This document shows positions 1-5,611 of a stretch of 5,611 bases of DNA, piece by piece. Numbering within the stretch: the first letter of the stretch is position 1; the number at the start of each line of letters is the position of its first letter. A program made the position numbers and the translations under genes. Origin of the DNA: Candidatus Rokubacteria bacterium RIFCSPLOWO2_02_FULL_72_37 (GTDB lineage Bacteria; Methylomirabilota; Methylomirabilia; Rokubacteriales; CSP1-6); the NCBI GenBank assembly GCA_001790315.1, contig MGCE01000100.1:1-5611 (forward strand), written 5' to 3'. The notes beneath the pieces are model-generated. The model worked only from the letters and a program-made list of their open reading frames with translations. It was not told the origin of the DNA and did no database searches.

Positions 1-351
1 AGCGACCCGGAAGGAGAAGCGGCCGACGACGATGTGGCCGTCCGTCGAGAGCACCTGCCACTCGACGCGATACACGCCGGGCGGGAGCGGCGGCACGGCG
101 GCCTCGAGGTGATCGACCCGGCCCGCGCCGGCGAGCACGGTGAGCGGCCGCGCCACGCCCCGGGCGTCCACGAGCCTGAGGCGCGAGAGGGATTGCTCGA
201 CGCGATTGTTGAAGCGCAGCGCGAGGCGCGCGGGCGGCGGCACGGTGGCGCCCGTCGCGGGCGACGAGTCGAGCAAGAGGGAGTGCGCCACGACACCGGA
301 CGGGAGCGAGACGAGCAGGACGGCGGCGGCAGCCAGGACCACGGCGCGCAT
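1..351 (-). CDS. copC: CopC-family periplasmic copper-binding protein, 3' end outside window
   Basis: The 117 visible codons encode a secreted CopC-type domain. Residues 1-22 look like a Sec signal peptide: Arg2, a hydrophobic Ala/Val/Leu core, and a cleavage site after VVA. Cleavage would leave His23 as the mature N-terminus. Family landmarks follow: HSLLLDSSPATGATV at 23-37, a beta strand RLALRFNN near 42-49, PPGVYRVEWQV at 90-100, and STDGHIVVGRFSFRV at 102-116. In characterised CopC proteins the Cu(II) site is built from the N-terminal His plus an Asp-x-His pair. Here these are His23, Asp104 and His106. The visible mature part contains no Met, so the Met-rich Cu(I) site of some CopC proteins is absent. 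The ATG overlaps the TGA of the acetyltransferase gene by one base (TGATG), implying translational coupling. No stop occurs before the window edge, so a C-terminal anchor or CopD-like fusion cannot be excluded. The family call is firm; a role in copper delivery or resistance is inferred. Confidence 0.9.
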   Translation of the reverse strand, partial: MRAVVLAAAAVLLVSLPSGVVAHSLLLDSSPATGATVPPPARLALRFNNRVEQSLSRLRLVDARGVARPLTVLAGAGRVDHLEAAVPPLPPGVYRVEWQVLSTDGHIVVGRFSFRVA

Positions 352-1382
352 CAGCGCCAGTCGTCGAGAACGAGGTGCGTCGGGTCCTCGTAATCCTCCT
401 GCTTGCCCCGCTGCATCCGGACCATGGTGAAGTCGATCTGGTACCCGCACTGGATCAGCATACTGTACGCGACCCAGTACCGCGAATACACGGGCAGGAT
501 CACCCGCTGCACGCCGAACTCGGCGCCGAGCGCCTCGACGCCGGCGACGAACTCGACGAGGTGCTCGGGCCGCCGCTGTGCGGGATCGATCGCGAGGAAC
601 TTGACGTACAACGCCCCCGCGGGGGCCTCGCTCACCCCCGGCGTGTGGCAGATCGCGAAGCCGAGGAGGTCGCGCCCGCGCTCGAGCAGGAGCGTGTCGC
701 CGAGGGCCAGCCCGTCGACGATCTCGACTTCCTTCGCCAGGTCGAGCCCGCGGCAGACCGCGTTGCTGATCCGGTGCATGCGCGCGAGCGCCGCCTTCTT
801 CTTCGTCTCCTCGAGCGTCGAGAACCGCCGCGTCGTGAGCTGGAGCTTCCCCGGCTTCGCCGCGGGCGACCGGAGCGTGCCGCGATCGATCGCGCGACTC
901 GTGATCGCGGTCAGGCTCTTGGGCTTGTAGCCGAACTTGTGGTAGAGGTACAGGTGCTTCGGACTCGTCGGATACGTGACGACGCCGTGGAGCGTCGCCC
1001 GGTTCTCGTCGAAGAACTCCTGCGCCGCGCGGACGAGCTGCTGGCCGATCGTCTGGTTCTGATAGTTCGTCAGCACGGCGACCGGGCCGAGCAGGCCGAC
1101 GGAACCGAGCGTCACCGCGAGCGCCGCGCCGACGATCTTCGCGCCGTCCTCCTCCGCGACGAAGCACCCCCACGGCTCCATCAGCCAGCGGTGATGGACG
1201 TACTGCGCGCCGCCGAACGCCTGACGCGGCCGCGTCCCGAGCTGGCGTTCCAGGAAGTCGCCGAACGTCTGCTCCAGCACGTCGCGGACCTTGCCGAGGT
1301 CGCCCTTGCGGACGCGCCGCACCTGGACCTTCGGCAGCCGTCCCTGGGGATCGAGACCCGCGCGGTCGACGGTCGCCCTCAC
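351..1382 (-). CDS. GNAT-fold acyltransferase with tandem N- and C-terminal domains
   Basis: This 343-residue cytoplasmic protein is read from a GTG start that overlaps the preceding stop as GTGA. The open frame extends further upstream, but that part lies inside the reductase gene and shows no family similarity. The N-terminal domain (about 20-165) has the GNAT order: strand VQVRRVRKGD at 19-28, helix, strands near 73-78 and 83-91, and strand LLGPVAVL at 97-104. The acetyl-CoA loop is QTIGQQL at 110-116, matching the Q/R-x-x-G-x motif. A final block, YLYHKFGYKP at 145-154, corresponds to the family's tyrosine/GF region. A linker rich in Lys and Arg (about 170-205) leads to a second, weaker GNAT-like half (about 215-325), with strands at 237-246 and 257-265 and SRYWVAYSMLIQCGYQ at 300-315. 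That half lacks a recognisable CoA loop. Members transfer an acyl group from acyl-CoA to an amine; the substrate here is unknown. No strong Shine-Dalgarno is visible before the GTG, so initiation probably depends on coupling. Confidence 0.82.
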   Translation of the reverse strand: MRATVDRAGLDPQGRLPKVQVRRVRKGDLGKVRDVLEQTFGDFLERQLGTRPRQAFGGAQYVHHRWLMEPWGCFVAEEDGAKIVGAALAVTLGSVGLLGPVAVLTNYQNQTIGQQLVRAAQEFFDENRATLHGVVTYPTSPKHLYLYHKFGYKPKSLTAITSRAIDRGTLRSPAAKPGKLQLTTRRFSTLEETKKKAALARMHRISNAVCRGLDLAKEVEIVDGLALGDTLLLERGRDLLGFAICHTPGVSEAPAGALYVKFLAIDPAQRRPEHLVEFVAGVEALGAEFGVQRVILPVYSRYWVAYSMLIQCGYQIDFTMVRMQRGKQEDYEDPTHLVLDDWR

Positions 1383-2263
1383 GTGGACACGCCCGCGAGG
1401 TCTTCCAGGAGCGTGATCACGCCCGAGTGGTCGAGGCCGCCCCGACCCTTGACGCGCAGCGCGCTGAACAGCTCCTGGACCACCGCGGTCGTCGGCAGCG
1501 GCACGCCCAGCTCGCGCGCCGTCTCCATGATCAGCCCGAGGTCCTTGTAGTGCAGGTCGATCTTGAACCCGGGGTTGTAGCTCCCCGCGAGGTAGTTCGG
1601 CCGCTTCTGCTCGAGGCACTTCGAGCCCGCGAGGCCCCCGCCGAGCGCCGTGAGGAGCAGCTCACGGTCGAGCCCCGCCTTCTTCGCGAGCGTGAGCGCC
1701 TCGGCGAGCGCGGTCAGATTCGCGGCCACGATGATCTGGTTGGCGAGCTTGGTGAAGCCGCCGAACCCGAGCGGGCCGAGCAGCGTGATCGTCTTGCCCA
1801 TCACCTGGAAGATCGGCAGGACCGAGTCGAAGACACTCTTCTCCCCGCCGACCATGATGGACAGCGCGCCGTCGACCGCACCCTTCTCGCCGCCCGAGAC
1901 CGGCGCGTCGAGCATCTTGACGCCCTTCGCGGCGAGCGCCTTGCCCACCTTCTGCGAGACGATGGGCGAGATCGTCGACATGTCGGCGTAGACGAGCCCC
2001 GGGCGCGCGCCCTCGATGACGCCGTTCGGTCCGAGCGCGACCAGCTCGACGTCGGGCGAGTTGGGCAGCATCGTGATGAGCAGGTCGGACTGCGCGGTGA
2101 CCTCGCGCGGCGTGCCGGCGGTCTTCGCTCCCGCGCGCGCGAGCTCGTCGACGGGCGCGCGGTTCCGGTCGTGGACGACGAGCGCGTGGCCCGCCTTCAG
2201 GAGATTGTGCGCCATGGGGCGCCCCATGATGCCCAGGCCAATGAAACCAATCACTTGTGCCAT
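1379..2263 (-). CDS. 2-hydroxy-3-oxopropionate (tartronate semialdehyde) reductase-like dehydrogenase
   Basis: This 294-residue protein belongs to the beta-hydroxyacid dehydrogenase family and resembles GarR/GlxR along its whole length. The N-terminal Rossmann fold carries GLGIMG at 9-14, and TMLPNSP at 64-70 is typical of the family. The substrate-binding signature DAPVSGG lies at 119-125. The catalytic Lys is Lys172 within GGFTKLANQ (168-176). GGGLAGS (208-214), NPGFKIDLHYKDL (230-242) and DHSG (278-281) are C-terminal helical-domain blocks seen in GarR. Known members reduce tartronate semialdehyde to D-glycerate with NAD(P)H, in glyoxylate, glycolate and glucarate metabolism; 3-hydroxyisobutyrate dehydrogenase is the main alternative. 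The ATG at 2263 is preferred over an in-frame ATG 57 bases upstream because MAQVIGFIG begins the first beta strand and a G-rich ribosome-binding site precedes it. It is the first gene of the downstream unit, and its TGA is overlapped by the acetyltransferase GTG. Family call is firm, exact substrate less so. Confidence 0.9.
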   Translation of the reverse strand: MAQVIGFIGLGIMGRPMAHNLLKAGHALVVHDRNRAPVDELARAGAKTAGTPREVTAQSDLLITMLPNSPDVELVALGPNGVIEGARPGLVYADMSTISPIVSQKVGKALAAKGVKMLDAPVSGGEKGAVDGALSIMVGGEKSVFDSVLPIFQVMGKTITLLGPLGFGGFTKLANQIIVAANLTALAEALTLAKKAGLDRELLLTALGGGLAGSKCLEQKRPNYLAGSYNPGFKIDLHYKDLGLIMETARELGVPLPTTAVVQELFSALRVKGRGGLDHSGVITLLEDLAGVST

Positions 2264-2266
2264 GAG

Positions 2267-2272
2267 TCCCCC
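2267..2272 (-). promoter_or_regulatory. Ribosome-binding site of the tartronate semialdehyde reductase-like gene
   Basis: On the sense strand GGGGGA stands three bases (CTC) before the ATG at 2263. It is a mismatch variant of GGAGG at short spacing, but it is the only purine-rich stretch near any candidate start and so supports choosing this ATG over the upstream one. Confidence 0.5.
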
Positions 2273-2298
2273 GTGGAGAGACGGCGAATGAGGACAGA

Positions 2299-2328
2299 CA
2301 GATACCACGAGGCTCCGCAAGGGGTCAA
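2299..2328 (-). promoter_or_regulatory. Candidate sigma-70-type promoter with extended -10
   Basis: On the sense strand TTGACC (2328-2323) matches five of six -35 bases. After an 18-base spacer comes TATCTG (2304-2299), preceded by TGG, giving a TGn extended -10. The -10 hexamer itself matches only three of six consensus bases. Transcription would start near 2292, leaving a leader of about 30 bases before the reductase ATG. It lies in the only sizeable gap of the window, which favours a real promoter for the three-gene downstream unit. No operator-like palindrome was recognised beside it. Confidence 0.45.
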
Positions 2329-2413
2329 GCCAGCGCGGATGTCGCGACGGCGCGCGTCAGGCGGGCGGGGCGAGCGGCTGGCTCTCGACCCAGGTCTCAA
2401 GTGCCTGGATTCC

Positions 2414-4369
2414 TTACGCCTTCTTCCCCCAGAGGTCGCGCGCGAGCCAGTCGAGGCCGAGCGCCTCGAGCGTCTTGGGCCAGGGTTTGCCCGACTTCCT
2501 GTCGTAGCCGACTTCCGCGTACCAGGTGTCCAGCATCGTCTCCCACTGGTCGCGGACGGCCTGGCCCTTGGCCGGGCCATCCACGGGCGTCGAGCCGTAA
2601 CGCACCGACGGATACTCGAGCGCGCCCGTGTGGCCGCAGCGGAGCGCGGTCGCGCGGTTGATCGCGGCGGTGCGCCGGCCGAAGCGGATCGCCTCCTCCA
2701 CCGTGTAGTTCCAGCCGGTCGCGGCGCTGACGGCGCGGCAGATGTTCTCGAGGCGGGTCCGCGTCGTGAAGATGCACACGCCCAGCGAGTCCTCGAAGCT
2801 CCGCCGCCCGGCGAGGCCGGCGACGTTCTTCGCGACCTGGACGCCGTCGAAGCCGCTGATGCGCGCGGGCTGTCCGACCTCCGTGGGGTGGACGGGGTTG
2901 CCCGTCTCCATCGTGGCGGTGGACGAGGTGCACGTGTCGAGCATCTCGTCCCAGCGGCCGCGGTGGTCGTGGCCGCGCGGCGTGGCGCCCTTGGCGATGT
3001 AGACCGCGCAGTCTTTCGCGGGGCTGCCGAGCTTCTCCGCGGCGCGCTTGACGCCCTCGGCGAGCACCGCGCCGAACCCCTCGCGCCGCGCGATCATGCC
3101 GAGCAGCCGGCCGGCGCCCTGGATGTCGCCCCACCGGAGGTCGAAGCCGAGCTGCGCCTTGGTGATGTAGCCCTTCTCCACGCATTCCATCACCCAGCCG
3201 GTGATCCAGCCGAACTCGTTCACGTCGACGCACGCGCGATCGCACTCGGTGTTGAGCCAGGCGATGCCGTCGCGGTCCACGGCGCCGATCTGCCAGCCGC
3301 AGCCCGACCAGCCCTCGTACTCGGGCTCGTCCACGATCCGGCCCCGGTGCTCGCCCCGCTTGATCACCGCCATGTGGCAGTGGTGCATGCCGCAGGCGTT
3401 GCACTGGTGGCCGCGATGGTCGAAGTTCGCGCGGAGCTTCGGGGCGTCCCACTCGGCCATGTCCGCGCCGGGCACGTTGCCCGTCACGTTGGTCGTGTAG
3501 TTCTTGATCGGCAGCACGCCGAGCTTCGAGAGGTTCGAGACGCCCGGGAGCGTGCCGTACTCGTAGAGCGAGCGCGCCGACGGATCGGTCCGGAGGTCGT
3601 GCGCGATGTCGTCCGCGGCCTGCATGAGACCGCGCGGATCGGCGACCCGGAGCGCCCGGGTCCCCTTCACGATGGCGACGGCCTTGAGGCGCTTCTTCCC
3701 CATGACGGCGCCGGTGCCGTTCTTCGAGGCCACGTGGCCGTAGTCGCCCTGGATCGCGGCGAAGCGGACGAGGTGCTCGCCGGCCGGCCCGATCGAGTAG
3801 ACGGAGAGCTGGTGGCCCGCCAGGCCCGTCGCTCGCGAGAGGGCGTCCTGCGTCTCCCACGTGTCCTTGCCGACGAGCCCGCTCGCGTCGCGCAGCTCGG
3901 CCCGGTCGTCGTTGACGTAGAGGTACAGCCAGTCGCGCGACTGCCCCTGGACCACGATCGCGTCGTAGCCGCAGTACTTGAGGTTGGTCCCGAAGAACCC
4001 GTTGGCCTGCGTGGACGTGGGCCCGTTGGTCCCCGCGCCGATCGTGCACACGGTGAGGCCGCCCGTGCCCCACACGGGCAAGCCCGCGAGCGGGCCCGTC
4101 GCGAGCACCAGGCGGTTGTCCGGGTCGTCCCAGGAGACGTTGCCCTTCCCGCCCCGCTTCGCGGTCTCGCGGTAGAGGATCATCGCGCCGAGCCCGATGC
4201 CGCCGACGAGGTCGCGCAGCTCGCTCCCCCAGGGCTCGGCCCAGCACTTCCGCTTCGTCAGATCCACGCGGAGCAGCTTGCCCGCGTACCCGCCCGGCAG
4301 CGCGGCGGCGGGTCGCGGGGTCTTCTTCGTGTGCGCGGGCTTCCGGGCTTTCGCGGTCACAGGAGTCAT
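2414..4369 (-). CDS. Divergent tungsten-pterin aldehyde:ferredoxin oxidoreductase (AOR) family protein
   Basis: This is a full-length 651-residue AOR-family protein; classical members have about 600. Known AORs oxidise aldehydes to carboxylates using a tungsten bis-pterin and a [4Fe-4S] cluster, in the cytoplasm. A Lys/Pro/Ala-rich extension (1-25) precedes the conserved start GGYAGKLLRVDLT (26-38). The N-terminal domain has VGGIGLGA (55-62), NRLVLATGPLAG (85-96), FFGTNLKYCGYDAI (125-138) and GTGAVMGKKRLKAV (218-231), all recognisable AOR blocks. Likely cluster ligands are Cys323, Cys326 and Cys331 in CNACGMHHC, plus Cys532 in DSLGVC (527-532). PEYE (349-352) matches the family's conserved Glu motif. 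The pterin motif DxxGLD appears as DRACVD (377-382), with Cys at the Gly position. The usual RG-x-C/D-H active-site motif is not evident; the region around 478-490 reads DTCTSSTATMETG. The ATG overlaps the upstream flavoprotein stop as ATGA, suggesting a two-subunit enzyme. Family is certain; substrate, and even whether it oxidises aldehydes, is open. Confidence 0.9.
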   Translation of the reverse strand: MTPVTAKARKPAHTKKTPRPAAALPGGYAGKLLRVDLTKRKCWAEPWGSELRDLVGGIGLGAMILYRETAKRGGKGNVSWDDPDNRLVLATGPLAGLPVWGTGGLTVCTIGAGTNGPTSTQANGFFGTNLKYCGYDAIVVQGQSRDWLYLYVNDDRAELRDASGLVGKDTWETQDALSRATGLAGHQLSVYSIGPAGEHLVRFAAIQGDYGHVASKNGTGAVMGKKRLKAVAIVKGTRALRVADPRGLMQAADDIAHDLRTDPSARSLYEYGTLPGVSNLSKLGVLPIKNYTTNVTGNVPGADMAEWDAPKLRANFDHRGHQCNACGMHHCHMAVIKRGEHRGRIVDEPEYEGWSGCGWQIGAVDRDGIAWLNTECDRACVDVNEFGWITGWVMECVEKGYITKAQLGFDLRWGDIQGAGRLLGMIARREGFGAVLAEGVKRAAEKLGSPAKDCAVYIAKGATPRGHDHRGRWDEMLDTCTSSTATMETGNPVHPTEVGQPARISGFDGVQVAKNVAGLAGRRSFEDSLGVCIFTTRTRLENICRAVSAATGWNYTVEEAIRFGRRTAAINRATALRCGHTGALEYPSVRYGSTPVDGPAKGQAVRDQWETMLDTWYAEVGYDRKSGKPWPKTLEALGLDWLARDLWGKKA

Positions 4370-5611
4370 ACGGCCACCGGGGTGTCGCCGGGCGCCTTCG
4401 CGGGGCGGCCCAGGATGGTTTCGTCGAGCAGTCGGCCCGTGGTCCTCGACGCGATGAACGCGGGCTTGATGTCGAAGGGGTTCCGCGCGAGGTGCGCCTT
4501 GAAGCGCCCGAGCGCGACACCCGACTGCACCAGCCCCTTGAGCATCCCGACGTCGTTGGTCGTCCAGATGTCGCTCGAGGGGCCGAGGATGATCGCGCCC
4601 GTCAGCCGGTCGCCCCGCCAGAGGAGCTTCCGGTACGCCGGCCGGTCCGCCTTGACGCCGCTCGCGACCTCGGCCGTCGGGTCGTCCCACGCGCCGAAGG
4701 ACGCGACGTCGAGGTGGCAGACCTCGACGATGTTGACGAGCAGGCTGCCGCGGTAGCGGACGTCCCTGCCGGCCATGTTCGCGCCGGCGACGCGCCCGTG
4801 CTCCTGCGCGGTCGGCTCGATCGCGTGCACAGCGGCTGCGCCGGAGATCAGATCGCGTCCCTCGGCGACGTCGCCCGCGGCGAAGACGCTCGGCGCGCTC
4901 GAGCGGAGGTGCTCGTCGACCACCACCCCGCGGTTGACGGTGACGCCCGAGCCCTGGAGCCACTCGAGGTTGGTCTTGATGCCCGTCGCCATGATCACCA
5001 GGTCACAGGTGATGGCCGGGCCCGAGGCGAACACGAGGCGCTTCAGGCCCTTCGTGTCCGCGATCCGCGCGAGCGTGACGCCCGCCCGGACGCTCACGCC
5101 GTGGTCGCCGAGCCAGCGCGCGACGAGGTCCGCGCCCGTCTCGTCGATCATGCGAGGCAGGATCCGCGGCGCCACCTCGACGATGGTCAGCCGGGCGCCG
5201 AACGAGAGGATCGAGTTGAGGATCGTGAACGCGATGAAGCCCGCCCCGACGAGGACCACGTGGCTCCGTGGACGGATCGCTCCGAGCACCGCGCGCGCCT
5301 CGTCGAGAGTCCAGAACGAGTGGACCGCACGCCCGTCGGCGCCCGGCACCGGCGCCCGGACCGCCGACGAGCCCGTCGCGATCAGGCAGTCGTCGTACTC
5401 CACGGTGGTGCCGTCGTCGAGCGTGCAGGCGTTCGCCTTCGTGTCGAGCCGGGCCGCGCGCCGCCCGACGTGGGTCTTGACGCCCCAGTCGGCGAGCACC
5501 CGGGCGCTCGCGGTGTAGACGTGGGATTCGGCGATCGAGCGGTCGAGGTAGTACGGCAGGACCATCCGCGAGTACGGCCGCTCGGCGCTGACGAGCGTGA
5601 TCTCCGAGCGC
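4366..5611 (-). CDS. FAD/NAD(P)-dependent pyridine nucleotide-disulfide family oxidoreductase, 5' end outside window
   Basis: The 414 visible residues lack only the N-terminal FAD GxGxxG strand; an in-frame ATG at 5565 is internal, because EITLVSAERPYSR just before it is a standard family block. Numbering from the first complete visible codon, CLIATGSS (75-82) closes the first FAD segment. The NAD(P)-binding Rossmann motif is VGAGFIA (121-127), and Glu145 ends its second strand, favouring NADH over NADPH. SVFAAGDV (241-248) is the second FAD motif. A C-terminal domain of about 140 residues follows, recalling the NirB/rubredoxin-reductase type and ending in a helical tail. No CxxxxC redox disulfide is visible, and the position of the NADH-oxidase active Cys is not Cys here. 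It should therefore be an electron-transfer flavoprotein rather than a disulfide reductase. The ATGA overlap with the AOR gene suggests it moves electrons between that enzyme and NAD(H), as the FAD subunit does in the Aromatoleum AOR complex; that role is inferred. Confidence 0.87.
   Translation of the reverse strand, partial: RSEITLVSAERPYSRMVLPYYLDRSIAESHVYTASARVLADWGVKTHVGRRAARLDTKANACTLDDGTTVEYDDCLIATGSSAVRAPVPGADGRAVHSFWTLDEARAVLGAIRPRSHVVLVGAGFIAFTILNSILSFGARLTIVEVAPRILPRMIDETGADLVARWLGDHGVSVRAGVTLARIADTKGLKRLVFASGPAITCDLVIMATGIKTNLEWLQGSGVTVNRGVVVDEHLRSSAPSVFAAGDVAEGRDLISGAAAVHAIEPTAQEHGRVAGANMAGRDVRYRGSLLVNIVEVCHLDVASFGAWDDPTAEVASGVKADRPAYRKLLWRGDRLTGAIILGPSSDIWTTNDVGMLKGLVQSGVALGRFKAHLARNPFDIKPAFIASRTTGRLLDETILGRPAKAPGDTPVAV

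Noticed and set aside
375..1550. A 391-codon plus-strand open frame opposite the acetyltransferase gene.
   Set aside because: Low-complexity Arg/Asp/Glu/Leu composition without recognisable domains, fully antisense to a well-supported gene.
2264..2320. In-frame upstream ATG extending the reductase by 19 residues.
   Set aside because: The extension would include the candidate promoter -10 region, has no family similarity, and the downstream ATG starts right at the Rossmann strand with a G-rich ribosome-binding site.
2390..2408. Inverted repeat CCAGG/CCTGG just after the AOR stop, considered as a terminator.
   Set aside because: The stem is only 5 base pairs with a 9-base loop, and no T-run follows on the sense strand.
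4078..4100. GC-rich hairpin (GGGC...GCCC, CCCGCGAGCGGG) inside the AOR gene.
   Set aside because: It is within conserved coding sequence, and such palindromes are expected by chance at this base composition.
2397..4520. A 707-codon minus-strand frame overlapping the AOR gene in another register.
   Set aside because: Arg/Gly/Pro/Ala-rich translation typical of a frame-shifted read of GC-rich coding DNA; the AOR frame has all the conserved motifs.
1427..4756. A 1109-codon open frame on the plus strand opposite the reductase, AOR and part of the flavoprotein.
   Set aside because: Its translation is dominated by Arg, Ala, Glu, Asp, Val and His, with no family motifs. It mirrors the GC-rich codon pattern of real genes on the minus strand, which suppresses stops in the opposite frame.
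4370..4963. Upstream in-frame extension of the AOR gene by 198 codons.
   Set aside because: It lies wholly inside the flavoprotein gene in another frame and is Arg/Gly-rich without similarity; the ATGA overlap start fits family length better.

Overview
The window is GC-rich bacterial DNA, with G or C at most third codon positions. All five supported genes lie on the minus strand and are packed tightly, so the sense direction runs from high to low coordinates. Gene content and base composition fit an environmental, metabolically versatile bacterium, such as a soil or subsurface lineage of the Rokubacteria/NC10 kind or a high-GC proteobacterium. That assignment is a guess; no marker gene is present.

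Upstream unit (5611 to 2414). The window opens inside a gene for an FAD/NAD(P)-dependent pyridine-nucleotide-disulfide-type oxidoreductase whose N-terminus lies outside. It is joined by a 4-base ATGA overlap to a full-length gene of the tungsten-pterin aldehyde:ferredoxin oxidoreductase (AOR) family. The pair looks like a catalytic subunit plus an NAD(P)H-linked flavin electron-transfer partner. The AOR-family protein is divergent. Its iron-sulfur cysteine spacing is CxxCx4C, one pterin motif has Cys in place of Gly, and the usual active-site His motif is not evident.

The 150-base intergenic region (2413 to 2264) carries a plausible sigma-70-type promoter and a G-rich ribosome-binding site for the second unit. 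I see no convincing terminator.

Downstream unit (2263 to 1). First comes a beta-hydroxyacid dehydrogenase closely resembling 2-hydroxy-3-oxopropionate (tartronate semialdehyde) reductase. A tandem GNAT-fold protein follows, overlapping by GTGA. Last is the start of a secreted CopC-type copper-binding protein, with a one-base TGATG overlap; its 3' end runs off the window. The overlaps imply one translationally coupled transcript. How a small-aldehyde reductase, an acetyltransferase and a periplasmic copper protein would cooperate is not clear. AOR and the reductase both plausibly act on small aldehydes, which is the only functional thread I can offer across the two units.
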